In this document: positions 41,483-53,956 of the stretch, one piece after another
Layout of the letters: the number at the start of each line of letters is the position of its first letter
How positions within the stretch are numbered: the stretch's first letter is position 1
Assembly: GCA_036346355.1 (NCBI GenBank)
Contig: JAYEVF010000027.1
Span: 248,001 to 312,000 of the forward strand
Source: Rhipidocladum racemiflorum
Taxonomy: Eukaryota > Streptophyta > Magnoliopsida > Poales > Poaceae
Reading direction: 5' to 3'
Length of the DNA: 64,000 nt
The notes under the pieces: model-generated
What the model was told of the DNA's origin: nothing
The model's input: the letters and a program-made list of their open reading frames with translations, nothing else
Databases searched by the model: none
Program-made: the position numbers and the translations under genes

Positions 41483-41866
41483 GATGGGTAAAACTAATTG
41501 TTAGCTGACTAATGGCTAGAGCTAATTGTTAGTCAGCTAATAATTAGCTCATCTAAAATTAGTCTAGAGCTGTTTGGATACATGGCTAATGGTTGAGCTA
41601 ATTTCTTAGAAAAGTCATGTTTGCCTCTCATAATGAACTGGGGTGTGGACGCACGGGTGAGGAAGTGAGGATAAAACCAGCGCGAGGGTATTTCAGACTT
41701 TTCCCAACGTGTTACCTGCTATCCTAAATTAGCTCCCCCTCACCAACTAATGGACAGCTAAGGGGTTGGCTAAAAATTTTCCCACCTATTAGTCTTCCTG
41801 TTTGGATAGACTAGGACTGATTTTTAGCCAGCTAACAATTAGCCCAGGGATCCAAACATGGCCTTA

Positions 41867-42790
41867 ATGCATGAAACTATATACAAACTGAACAAATGAA
41901 GGCACAATACGGTTTGTTTAGCATAAAGCAATGTTTAACTCTAAATACCACTAGTAATTTAATAAAGTATCATTTAGCATATGAAGTTGTAAGCATTTAA
42001 TTTAATATAACAACTAAATAAATTCCAATCACCCGACTAGCTCTAACCGTCAAACCACAACCCGAGAGCTCCATCCGCTTACGGATTCCCAAAACAACAT
42101 TTTCATTTAAAACAAAAACATAAAATCTACAATGTGAAAGTTTACCTCGCCTACCCTTGACCATGGGCACGGTAACATCCTGAAATATTGGATCAATGAA
42201 ATGTGCTTTTGAGAAAAACAAAAATCTGAATTTAAACCCTTATTACTTAACCTTGAGAATTTATTCAAATAGGTAAAACAATTAGTAAATTAGTAAATTG
42301 GTGGAATAGTAATAAGGGAAAGAGTGAAAGTAAACTAGTAGAAGTAATTTGGTAATAAAACTTTCACCAAAAGTGTGTTGACCTGTTTTACCCTTTTGCC
42401 CAAGGTCAAAAAAAGTATATTGAAACCTTAATGAATGAGGAATGATTTGACCCTCATAGATCTGATTGTAATGTCAAAGTTCTATTAAAATTTTCATAAC
42501 TCTTTTCAAACCAAAAAATTTACCAGCAATCCCTCTCAGTAACTTCTACCTCTGATAAACATGGTAGGGTTGAATAGCTATCCTTAATGCCTTAAAAATT
42601 CAAAACAGAATAGCCTTAAAATATATATGTATATATAATAAACGATAACAATAATAAAATGCATGAAAAGGTTCATTTTAATCTGATCATCCATCAACTA
42701 ATTCGAAAACTTTACTGGAATCTTTAGTGCTATTTCAAACCTTGGTTGAACTCAACAAAACTTTGTACTGCAAGGTTCTAATGTGCATAC
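41867..42790 (+). other. AT-rich spacer, possibly a decayed LTR start
   Basis: No gene seen. GGTAACATCCTGAAATATTGG at 42171 resembles the TGTAACATCC start of the LTR family found further right, so 42171-42780 may be a truncated forward LTR. Similarity is too weak to be sure. Confidence 0.3.
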
Positions 42791-44570
42791 TGTGCCAGTC
42801 CCATGATCAGTAGCTAGCACGCACAAACACAATTTGGAAATCACAACCATGCAAAAGTTTCATATTTTATTACAGCGGAAGTATTGTTACAATATGACCG
42901 ACAAGGTCGACTAAACATAGCAAAAGAATCAAATGACTTGTAGTTTGCCACATAATCCACAGGCAACTGACAAGGTAAAGCCATAGAAAGAAATGTCGTT
43001 AATAATCCCGTTTTCCTGCGTCGAAGTACCTGTCGAGGTTTCCTGCCTAAAAACAACAATAATAGCAAGGGTGAGTACATTGCGTACTCAGCAAGACTTG
43101 TAGTGTTTGCAAAACCTGAAATATATGCAGGCTAAATAGAAAGTGGGTTTCTACGGTTGTTTTGCATAAAGCGAAGATTTAAATTGTAAATACTGAATAG
43201 TAATGGAAAGCATAAACTGAATTTAAAATAGTTTGATAAGTAATCAAAATATCAAGTATTGACAGAAATAACAATAAGTTACTCACGGCCCTTTTGTGAG
43301 TAAAGATAACGGAAAAGACCCTCCATGGTCTTATACGAGTAAATATACCAATAACTGACATTTAACAAATGTGAATCATTTTCCAAGTCATTTGATCAAG
43401 AGTTTTTAGAAAATAGAAAACATCTAACTAATGCTGGTTAGCCAAGTCATCCATGACAGTGGATACGGCAATTCAAATAGTTTTAGACTCTGCAGAGTTG
43501 TACAGCTTTACCCACAAGATATGTTCTCCCTTTGTGGCAGATCATTAGCACACTTCCTTTGGTGTGCCGCCAGAGAGTTCATAACGAAACTGTTTGATCA
43601 CTTGAACCTTAACTTTGCACTAGCCCGATGACGTTACTCCTGACTACGATGGAAGCTAAAAAGTAAAGAAAATCATTCCGGAGTCAAAGACCCACCAGGA
43701 ATAACAACATCCCCAAATTCGTAGCCAGGCGTACACCGTTATAACGGCAGATGCCAACACCTCGGTGATGACACCTCCCTCGAGCAAACCTATATCCGGA
43801 ATGCCCGTGCTACAACTGCCTACCAATGTGCAAAGCTAATTCCCAAATAATTTAATAAGTTAAGAATGTCCCAGTCCAGTACTTGTGGATGTACGGTTAT
43901 ACTTGGATCATGCAACACTACGTTCGGTCCTTAAAGTGACATGGGCGATAACTCCACCTTAGCTACGTACACGTTAAAACATGTACATCCGGCTATTGCC
44001 AATAATCACCCACGTCAAAACAGTAGTTTTATTTTCATTTTTATCAAACTACCAGTATCCTTTACTGCTTAAATAAACCATAAAAGATTTCATAAAGAAT
44101 AGTGTGTGGGTGTAAATGTCGCTAACATTTTTCTAAGCGTCACTAAGCAAATGCAATTAATAGACAATTATACCCAGTCCAACATTATGAACTTGATCAT
44201 TCCTATGGTTGTCATGGTTCACAAATCAACAGTGATTAAGGAAATCCATCCATAAGGGTTTAACTACCATAAATGTAAATACATAGTTTTATAGAATATA
44301 AAGCATGCATGCAGATTATTTGTTCACATTTTTAAGTGATTGTAAAACTGGGATCAAGGATGATAAAGGGGTTCTTGCCTTGCTATTTGTTGTCTTTAGC
44401 GACGAGTCGAAGATGTAATCTTGAGATTGTCGATGATGAAGTCCGAGACGTCGGATTCTACACGTCGTATAGCAGAAAAGATAGCAAACAGCAAATAACA
44501 TTTTTAATAAGAGCAAAAGGAAATTAGATGGAAAATCAAATATAAAACATTACATAAAACAAGCATGGTT
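42791..44570 (-). mobile_element. Reverse-oriented Gypsy LTR fragment (3' half)
   Basis: Minus-strand match to the LTR at 50499-53951. Shared landmarks are GATCAGTAGCTAGCAC near the end, the TGAGTAC/GTACTCA hairpin (43072-43090), CTCTGCAGAG (43488-43497), GGTGTGCCGCCAGAGAG, and the GGATCAAGGATGATAAAGG region near 44350. The edges are diffuse and no TSD was found, so its 5' part is either diverged or displaced by the material at 44571-48360. Confidence 0.7.
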
Positions 44571-45300
44571 GGTTCGTGATTTCATGCGCGTGTCTAATAT
44601 CTTATATTGCGACCTTTACTGATATTAATGGTATGGGTTGAACAACACGCAACATTTAATTTTTATGAATTACTTTATTTTATTTTACGAATTTAGGAAG
44701 CTAAGATTGTAAGATTAATTATACTAAAATTCATTTTCAGAGTGTGAAGTTGTTTGTACTTAATATCGATTAGTGCATGAAACAGCAGGAGTGAGAGTAG
44801 CTATAAATTGCAGGGTTAAGCTTAAGTACATGCATCGTTACTACAATCCTTAGGGTTTATCTCTTGCATGGTTATGTTTTAAATAGGATTCAGATGCAAA
44901 GCATGATATAATAGGAATATTTATATAGAACAGGGTAATCTGTCTTAGAAGGTATCCTAAAGATGATCTTATATGTATTAAGGTCTATTGTTAATGTTCT
45001 GTCTATCGAACAGAAGTATATGTCAATTGAGGGCTAAATATTTCATAGGCGTAAAGTCTAATATATATATATATACATATAAAATCAAAGTAGGTTAGTG
45101 CTAACTATTATAGCATCAAGTGATCTTGTAAAATAAGTTGAATAGATATGTTGATCTTTATATGCATTGCAACTATTTCTAAACATATATTATAAGGGTA
45201 TATTATTTAATTCATCTTTAATAACTTATGAAATGTATATATATATATTCTAAATTTATATATATATATATATATATAAATTTAGAATATTTGAGACTTC
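44571..45300 (+). other. AT-rich segment with perfect 46-bp palindrome
   Basis: No gene. (TA)n tracts occur near 45061 and 45236. At 45245-45290 the arm ATATTCTAAATTTATATATA and three further bases are followed by the exact reverse complement. Confidence 0.85.
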
Positions 45301-48300
45301 GTAGACTTTTAAAATTTGTTTCATGAATCAAGGAATTGTATTTGAGTTTGAATAACATATAGGTACGCATCAGATATGAGTGATATGTCATTTGACTAAC
45401 TTTTAATTACCTAAAATGATTTTAATTCTAAAGAATATATTATTATTATTATTTATTTTTCTCATTTTTCTCCATTCATCTTCCTTCTCTTTTCTTATTT
45501 CTTTCTTTCTTTTCTTTTTTTCCTTATCCTTTTCTTTTCCTCATCACTTTCTGCCGACTAGACTGCATCCTTCTAGCGCCTTCCTCAACCTTTCCCCATT
45601 TTTCGATTCTCCTCCTCCTGGCCTACGCTTCGGCTCGACGGATTGTCTCGGCGTCACCGACTCGCTGGTTCCTCCGCCAGCTGCTAGCTTGCTCGGTCTT
45701 CCGCTGCGCTTACCCGTGGTTCGCGTCCTCAACCCCGCCGGTTCGCCCTTAGGCCCGGCCATGGCCGCATCCTCACGCGCTCGAGGCCTCCGGCCGGATT
45801 TCCCCACTGAATCTCCGATCTGGGCGGCGCCGCTGGTTCTGGGCGTCATCGCCTCCCCCTCAGTTGGCGTCGGCCTGCACCAACTCGGCAACCGCGTCGC
45901 CTCCACCGTCGCTACACCGACTCCACCGGCTCTTCCTTCCTCCTGTACGGTTTGGTTTCCTCCCCTTCTCCACTTTCTTAATTAGGGTTGGTAACCCTAA
46001 ATCTTTACCTCCTCCTTCCTCTCCTCTCTGGATGCCGATTTTCCCCTGTCTCTTGTGCCGAATGGATGGGGCTTGGTTTGATCTAGGGTTTGGTATCCTC
46101 CAATTGTCGAATGTTGATTGCGATTGGGGAATAATTTCATGATGCTTGATATTAGGGTTTCATGATGTTGGAGGCTAGTCCCGAAATTCTTTTGCCTCTA
46201 TCCGATCTGTGATGTGCTTATGATGATCTGATGCAGATCGGTTTAACTGATTTTGAGAAGAAAATGAGAATGCTTATTATCTGTCTCTGATCGGTGATGT
46301 ACTTCAATGATTTAGTTGGGAATTCGAATGTGCTGAGATTAACCTTTTGGTTTGCGATGTATAAGGGTTACTAGAGGTCCCTTGCACTGATTTTATGAGG
46401 TGAGCTTGATGCTAAATGTGTTTGGTTCTCTGAATGCTTAAGCACAACATGAGGATGTTGGTTTCTTTATTATTCTATTGCAGGATAGATGGTAGCATGA
46501 TGCTATGCTACTGATTGCTTTTCGGAATACTTAACTAGACAGGTTGGCAGTGGCTTGGAATAATTTGTTGCATGGTAAATGATAATGATTTGATACTAAG
46601 CAACACCAATATTTGGAATACTTAAGACCTAGTATATTACTAGTTGCTTTTACTGAGTTCTTTACATGGCAAATGATGAAGTGATGCTATGCTATGGGGT
46701 TTAATTGCCTTTTCTTGGTCTGTGATGTAAGATTCTTTTCGATTAATTGCAAGTTGGACGGTGTCTATGTATTTCCTAACTGTCAGTGCGCCGGGGGAGC
46801 ATGTATGGCAAAAGGAAAACATGATGCAACCCTTGCAATCTTAAAATACTGAGACCAAAACTTTATATTCTACTTACAGTTGATTTTACTGTTGCTATAA
46901 CCATGTTTTGACAAAAATGGTTCCATGGGTTGGAGTATTACCTTTGAGGGAAAAGAAAATGGTAAGGAATGGGGAAGGATTGCTTCTGGTAATTGGATAG
47001 AGCTCCCATCTTTGTGACTCATCTATGGTTCTTTCTCCTTGTCGGGTTGGTAGCAGTCTTCTTAGAGGTTCACTCTTCTGGGTGCTTGAGGTCCCTGAGG
47101 CTCAAGTTAATGGTGCCCTGGGAGTAATGTTTTGTACTGGGCTTGTGAGGCCTTGCGGCTTATATAGCTACAATAGGGGCATGCAACAGGGTTGGAATGG
47201 GAAGCCCTACTCGGAAGCTTTGTTTCTGGAATATGTCTTGCTTTGGGGTTCCTTGAACGAGACTTGGCTAGTTCATATAGTATAGAAATGGATGCTCAAT
47301 AGGGTTTGAATTGGGCCCTTGTTCTTGCGGCTGGAATGATTACTCATTTACTAATCTTGTCAGTACATTAATTCTTGGTCTGTACCTTTTGGTGGTCGGC
47401 TGGCTCAGTCGGCATAAATAGTGGTGACTTGGTTTGCTTAGCTTGTTCTGGAGCCTTTTGGTCCCATGCTTAACCTCTGTTTCCCCATGCTTCTAAAGTT
47501 TAGCCGTGCGTGTCTTGCTGCACCGGTCTTCTGGGATGTTGGTTTGGCTTGTTCTGGCAATTTCGGCTGGAGGGATGGCTGGGTACTTTGCTCAAGTGGC
47601 TTGGTCTTAGCCTTGACCCATGTGCTTGGCCAGCTGGTTATTCTAGGAAGTTCGACTAAGGTTTGGTTAACTCTGAAACGTGTTGGCTGGGTTGTTCTGG
47701 AATTCTCGGTTGAGTCTTAACCCCTACCATGCCTTTATACTTAGTCGGCTGAGGCTTTTGTGGACGGGTTCAATTAATTCTGGAATGGACGGTGCTGTCC
47801 TATGGGTACAGTGACGAGGCTTTATCCCTTTTCACTGTGTTCTTACTATTTTACTGTGGTAAAATATTCCTACCCGCCGATATTTTATAAATATGCGTGT
47901 CTACGGCTTAACAGGTTTGTATATGCCGAATGATGCAAAACTTAGTCGCAAGAGGAGCCAGATTGGCCCCCCCGGACAATCTAGGGTACCTCACTGAGTG
48001 ATTCACTTAGCTGACGGCAATCTTTTCCCTATTTATTTATTGTACCTAACTTAATGCATTTTATTCCACTCTTAATCTTATACGGTTGCAGTTAATTATG
48101 CAGGTTAACAAAGCAGATCAAGTCAGCACAGAAGCTGTAGTTTAAAATCTTGTAGCCTACTTTCTAGAATGTAATCATTTATGTAATTGTGGTTCCATAT
48201 GTAATTGAATGATTGTATTGAGTTGTATTTCAGATAATTGTTGTATGTATGTATAAAGATTTTTGTATTCCCTATTTATTGTAGATGTGAACTACGATGT

Positions 48301-48360
48301 ATCAATAAAATTTGTGTTGCAGTTCAATTCTTTGATTCAATCCTTTGAAATGATTGTTTC
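45301..48360 (+). other. Probable diverged forward LTR or LTR-like unit, no gene recognised
   Basis: The organisation parallels the other Gypsy LTRs: a pyrimidine-rich, GC-rich leader-like block (45540-45960) with open frames on both strands but no domain, a long T/G-rich body, and near its end CTGAGTG-ATT-CACTTAG (47994-48010), the counterpart of the hairpin at 6245. Weak polyadenylation-like AATAAAATT occurs near 48305. A 189-codon frame (45416-45985) starts in low-complexity sequence and is not called as a gene. No TG...CA boundaries with TSD were found. Confidence 0.35.
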
Positions 48361-48546
48361 TGAACAGCAAATGGCAACTGGCTTATATTATCTTCTTACC
48401 ATTTTCTTCTATAACTTTTTCCTTTCCTAAATTCAGGAATTCAATTATCTTTTTAACAAAAGCTTTTAAATTTGCAGAAAGATAATAAATAAAATTCATA
48501 TTCTAATATTTTATTTTTACTGTTTAGTAAATTCTGGGATGTTACA
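48361..48546 (-). mobile_element. Reverse-oriented LTR start
   Basis: Ends GGGATGTTACA at 48546, the complement of TGTAACATCCC. The upstream text (TTTTACTGTTTAGTAAATT, TTTCCTAAATTCAGGAATTC) is LTR U3-like. It is probably the 5' end of the 42791-44570 LTR, separated by the intervening unit. Confidence 0.5.
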
Positions 48547-50181
48547 ATATATATGTATACATATAAGAACCCATGAGAGTTTTAACCTAAAGTTACTGCA
48601 GCAATAAGGATTTTTTTTTACTAGCGCCTGAAGTTAGGAGTTTCAAACAGTATACAAAGATTTGACCTCTGCATTCCTACCCTTCTTCTATTGTCGGATC
48701 CATCCCCTCCCTCTTCTCTCCCTGCGAGTGGTCCCCAGGCCTGGCTTCCAGCCTCTCCCCCTCTCTCCCCTCTTCTTTCTTCCCTTTCTCTCTCTCTCTC
48801 TCTCTCTCTCTCGCGATGGAGCTCTCTCTCTGCTCCCCCTCTTTACCCGTCGGTCGCAGCGGTCCCCCGGTGCATTCATTGCGCAACTGCTCCGGCAATG
48901 AGGTCATGCCTTACCTCGGAGTTGACCGGCGCCATGCCATTGTCATTTCACCGACCGCCGAACCCCCTGAGCCAGGCATTCCTCCTCTCGGTCGTCTATA
49001 AAGCAAGCCCGAGCCCCCTCCTAGCTCCTCTTATCCCTCTCGACACTCCGCTGGACCACATCCAAGCGGCACCACCCGAGAATTTTGACTTCTTCCTCGC
49101 GTCTGGCCGGAATCGCCGCCGTGAGCTCGCGCGGCCAAACTCCCTCCTCCCTCACCCTTTCTCAAATTCCTTAGGTAGGGAGCTCACTCAGGCCCCACTG
49201 AATGTTTTCCCTCCGCCAATTTCAAGCTAGCTCGCCCGTAGCAACGTCGCACCGCCGTCTTCTTCCCCAGCTCCGATCCAACACCGCCGTACTTCCTCAG
49301 CCTCTCTCCGGTTGAGCTAGGTAGGGGAAACAACTCCTCGTACCTCACTAATGCTATTCCTAACATCCAAGAAGCCTCTAACCCCTTCTCCCTCCTCGCC
49401 GGCCGAACACCCCTCAGTGCACCGCCAGCTGCCGTCGCCGGCCCCTCTCTGGCCGCGTCGAAAGGGATTTGAGCCCACCTCCAAGCTCCCTGCATCGCCC
49501 CCCAAGCTTCCCAACGACTTCCCCGAGCTGCTCTGCCACTCCTCATGGCCAGGTGAGCTCAAGCCGCCATCCTCTGCTTGAGCGGTGACAAGCCGACCCA
49601 CTTGTCACCCTCTTTCTTGTGCGTGCGTCTTGAAGCCATCCCAGGCGGTCCCGCTGCATTGCCACGCGTGTCGCCCTCTCTCTCAGACACTACCCACTGG
49701 GCCCCGATGTGGCGCTCGTTTTGGAAACCTGCCAAAAGGGAAAAGACGCTTTCCCAGTTAGAAGGCGCACTTCCATTTTTGGAAAGTATTCAAAACCTAG
49801 GATATAAATGCTTGTAACTTTTGCAATACAACTCCAAAAATTGTGAAAAAAAATATGTAAATTCATGGTTTATCATGTAGATCCAGAAAATACAAAAATA
49901 TTGAATTTTGTCCACTGTTTAAAATTTTAAATTCAAATCTGAACTATAGGTTGAATAGGTGCTTTAAATGGAATTTGAGCAAACGAACTCTGTTTCCTGT
50001 TAAACAAATTTTGTTAGACTCCATGTACTATAAATAACTCGAATATGCAAAAACATTTAGGGTTGCTTATTCGTTGAGTATGATTGTGATATTTACCAAT
50101 GTTGAGACTATGTGCACTAGCGCGTTCCTGGACTAGTGCTGAATACACAGAGGGTCCGGATTTGCAAATTCGGGTCCCGAC
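48547..50181 (+). mobile_element. Forward Gypsy LTR, truncated or mosaic, family of 3021-6627
   Basis: The last ~125 bp (about 50057-50181, GACTAGTGCTGAATACACAG ... GGTCCCGACA) are nearly identical to the end of the solo LTR at 3021-6627. The 48660-49600 block is a C-rich leader with a (CT)n tract at 48783-48812. Its TGTAACACC start is missing, and several characteristic middle blocks (CTCTGCAGAG, GAGTAC hairpin) are absent, so an internal deletion or a non-autonomous short version is likely. Open frames in the leader (48691-49230) lack domains. Confidence 0.65.
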
Positions 50182-50498
50182 AGTGCGCTGCAGAGAGATC
50201 ATGACAAGGCCTTTACAATGCATGACCCACTATTGACTACGCCCACTAAGGTTTCACCGATATTAGGGTTCTAGCCGCCCAGTACAGAAGCCCCCTCTTG
50301 CGCCTTGCGCGTGTCTACATCCGACATCGCATTTCACCCAATGGCAAAGTCAATAATGAGACGCATAAATTACTTAGCTAGGTCATACCATATAGACTTG
50401 TGGTTATACGGTAGCGCTAGGTCCAATGTAATACACGCTTCGGTCCTTAATTGACTAGGGCAGAACATTCACCTCACCAAAACATTCTCGTGCATCAA
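50182..50498 (-). mobile_element. Reverse-oriented Gypsy LTR, left piece
   Basis: Minus-strand LTR sequence (GTGCGCTGCAGAGAGATCATGACAAGGCC matches the complement of 53060-53090) is interrupted at 50498 by a solo LTR and continues at 53957. The end of this LTR to the left of 50182 is missing. Confidence 0.75.
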
Positions 50499-53400
50499 TG
50501 TAACATCCTCATTTTGGCTTTCTGGATAAAAACCTAATTTAATTAAAGTAAATTCAAAAGTTGGAGTTTCTCTGGTGTTTATATTAACCTGGCATCCTTT
50601 CCAATCCAAAATCGGGAATTATTTCCCCTCCGGTCGAAAAATCGGATTTTCCAGTTCCGCCGGTACCCGAAATTTCACCCGAGTCCAAAAATGCTCCAAA
50701 AATCCCCAAACCACCTCAAGTGTGTTCCAAATATTCCAAAATGATTTTAGGAATCATTCCCCAAATTTTTGGACCTCCGTTCCTATTTTATCAGTGACTT
50801 TTGTTTAATGCATGCATTAAGCTCGGAATATTTAATTCCACAAATTTCATCCAAATTCAACCAAACCAGTTCAATTGAGTTCCAAATATTCTAAAATGGC
50901 TCTAGGAATTTTTCCGGAATTTTTAGGCCATTTTTCCTAATTTTTCTCTAGGGCGAATCTTTTACGTAAAAGAGGGCCAATGAGGGAGTGACACGTGGCC
51001 AACACTATTCATCATCTTCAACCTCTAGCCATGCATGGTGGGGTGGAGCTCAAGCAAGCAACAATGGAGGTGCTCTTCTTTAAATGCTTGTAACTCCCTC
51101 CACACAACTCCAAACGACGAACGGCCGGTTGCGTTGGATTAAATGCGTCGTCCTCTTCACATCCCCCACCACCTCTCGCCGGAGTGCGCACGATCGGGCA
51201 AAAACCGAAAACCGTCCAAATGCATTCAATCCTCTTTTACTCGGCCGTTTCTCGTCCAAATGGCGCACCACCACCTCCATTCTCTCCGTATAAAAGCCCT
51301 CTTCCCGGTGGTATGATCCTCTTTTGGCATCTCCCCTCCGTTCAATCTCTAGCTCAAGAAAATCGACGCCGGGTGCAAGTTTTCGGTGTTCTTCGTGTTC
51401 GTGCTTGTCCCGACCTCTCCGGTGAGCCATTCTTCTTGTTTCTTAGTTCCTTATGACCGTGAGGAAGTCTAGGAGCTCATCCAACAATTGGTTGTAGGTT
51501 TAATCAAGTTTTGGCGACGAATTTCGCGTTCTTTTCCATTCGACCGAAGCTCCGTTCGTCGTCGAATTCATCAACTCCGGTGAGTTTTGATTCAATTCAT
51601 GGCTTCCCTAGCTTCTTAAGGATGTTCTCTAGTGATTCTAGGATTTTATTTGGGTTAATTCCATGCAAAAATGAGTGAAAAATCCGGATTTTTGGAAACG
51701 CGCCTTCTCTGTTTTTATTTTTCCTTCACTGTGCTCGCGCCCCTTCTCGCCGGCCCGTGGCCGGCCTTAGCCTAGCCGGCGCCCTTGCCCGCCCGCCAGC
51801 CGGCGTGCCCGCTTTGTGCGTGTCTTGTGGCACTGCGCCGCGCCTCCGGCCTCGCCGCCTCGCCTCGCCGTGAATGCGACCAGCCGCCTTCGTGGCGACC
51901 CCCACGCCGCCACTCATGGCGGTTGCCCCCTCCCTTTTCTCTTTCTCCCTCCACTCTCTCTCCTCCATGGCCATGGCATAGGAAGCTTCATGGAGAAGCT
52001 ACTCCCTCTCAATGACAGGTGGGCCCCACTGCCATACACTCAAAGACCAAGTCAAATCAGTCAAAGCCCCTGTTGACCAGTCAAACCCGAGAGGAATATT
52101 CCGGGAATATTCTCGGTTTTTCGATTTATTCGAAATTCAAACTTCGGGAGCTCATAACTTTCACATCCGAACTCCGTTTGACTCCATTCAAATTTCTAAA
52201 TTCATCTAAAATCAAGATCTACCTGCTAGTACTAATTTTGTAATTTTTAGATTTTATTTATTTTTTGATATTTATTTGTTGCCTCGATTTGCGGCGTGAG
52301 CGAGACCGCCAAGCCACGACCGCCCGCCCGCCGGACTTCACGCGTTCGACGACCTTTCCGCGAACGAAGGCAAGTCCCTTGACGCATTTTGATCCCTGGT
52401 TTATAAAATGCTTTTAATCTATTCATAAAGTTGCATGGCTATTTTTAATGAAATATGTCAAATATAAGTGATAGTTAATCCGAATTTGATGATTCCTCCT
52501 TGACCTTGTTAATCATATCTGTTGTAACCCTAGAACCTTGATTATACCATGTTTAGGTTATATGGTGACCTTTGCTACATAGTTCGGTAGAAATGCTTAG
52601 GACCCTTTTCCGATGAAAACAACCCAGGGGTGGGGCTATTAAAAAAGAATGTTATCAAATGTGATTTGAAAGCTACTAGTATGATTTTAGTATTGTTTTC
52701 TAAAATAAAAAAAAAGGAAAAATGATTTCGACTTGGGCGGCATGGAATGTCGGGTGGGAGCGGATCGAGCCTTGATCCTATTGTGCAAGTACCGCCCCAA
52801 GTCATATAAGGACCGACGCTTATGATTGCCATTTTAAGCATAACCGTACTACCATATGTCTATAATGGTACGACCTGGCCAACTAATTTGTAGAAGCCTA
52901 GCTTAGACTCACCACTCGGTTGAATGTGAATGCCGGATGGAGGCAATGTTGTTTTTCTCACACGGCGCAAGAGGGGGCTTCTATACTGGGCGGATGGAAC
53001 CCTAACAGCGGTGAAACCTCAGCGGGTGGGTCTAGTTAGGTAGATACATTGTAACGGCCTTGTCACGACCTCTCTGCCGGCACACCAAAGGAAGTGTGTT
53101 AATAGCTTGGCATTAAGAGATGATCGTGTCTTGTGGGTAAAGTTGTACACCTCTGCAGAGTAAAACTATTCGAATAGCCGTGCCTACGGTCAAAGGCAAA
53201 GCAAGGAATGCTTTCATATTGGTAGATTTTGGTTTTGGTTTCGAAAACTGAAAAGTGTTTTGTTTTGGGGTTCGGGAGTGGTTAGAACTCTCGGATGTTG
53301 TTTGGCGGATAGAGCCAACCAGGTGGAAAGAACCTGTGTTTGTATTTGACGGATGGAGTCACATGATCAACCTGGATATGTAAAATCTGGCGGTTAGAGC

Positions 53401-53951
53401 CTTCTATGTCGGTGATGGTGGATAGAACCTCACCACAATATTACATAATTTAATTGTTAAAAAGAATTGCGAAAAGTTGCTTTGTGAAATGCTATTACCT
53501 AAGTATGGTTTAATAAAATTTGGCTTTATGCAAATGAACCCTACTAAGCTTCCTTTGGAAAGCCCACATAAGCATACTTTCCCAGACTTGCTGAGTACGT
53601 TTGTACTCACGTGCTACATCAACATTGTCATCATCAGAGAACTTTCAAGATGCCGTCGAGGAGGAAGAGGAATTCTTCGAGGAGGATTGCCAGGAGGACT
53701 AGTCGCGTTCCTAGTCGTCGCCTGTGGCGTTTGGCGTCTGCCTGTTTCGCTTTTGTTTCCGCTGCTTTGTTTCCGGTCTTTAGACCGAGTATTGTAATAA
53801 GTGGCCATGTGGCCCGTACTTGAATATTTATATTGCAAGTTTCGTTTTGTCTGGCAATGAAGTATCACTGTGACTGTGTGTACTAGCTACTGATCTGGGA
53901 CTAGTACGGAAATACACAGGAGATTCTGGATAGCCGATCCGGGGTCTCACA
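50499..53951 (+). mobile_element. 3.45-kb solo LTR (TSD ATCAA)
   Basis: Begins TGTAACATCC, ends GGGGTCTCACA, and is flanked by ATCAA at 50494-50498 and 53952-53956. It contains a TATAAAAGCC box near 51289, a C-rich leader, CTCTGCAGAG (53151-53160), CTATTCGAATAG (53166-53177), and TGAGTAC-GTTT-GTACTCA (53592-53609). Internal open frames show no domain. It is inserted in the reverse LTR that belongs to the pol remnant at 55628-58345. Confidence 0.95.
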
Positions 53952-53956
53952 ATCAA

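Larger units (their letters stand above)
29941..41863. mobile_element. Tourist-like MITE (TSD TTA) split by the Tat Gypsy element
   Basis: Terminal inverted repeat GGCCATGTTTGGAT (29941-29954) and its complement ATCCAAACATGGCC (41850-41863) are flanked by TTA on both sides (29938-29940 and 41864-41866), typical of PIF/Harbinger-Tourist MITEs. Removing the Gypsy element and one copy of its GATGG duplication leaves a ~390-bp element with internal TTAGCTGACTAAT-type inverted repeats and no coding capacity. Confidence 0.88.

Noticed and set aside
45416..45985. 189-codon plus-strand ORF, and the 120-codon minus-strand ORF beneath it
   Set aside because: Starts in T-rich low-complexity sequence, both strands open through GC richness, and it sits in an LTR-like leader.
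46140..48360. Host gene with introns
   Set aside because: No frame yields a recognisable domain, and layout and end hairpin resemble an LTR.
48691..49230. 179-codon ORF near the (CT)n tract
   Set aside because: Serine/proline repeats translated from a microsatellite and leader; no domain.
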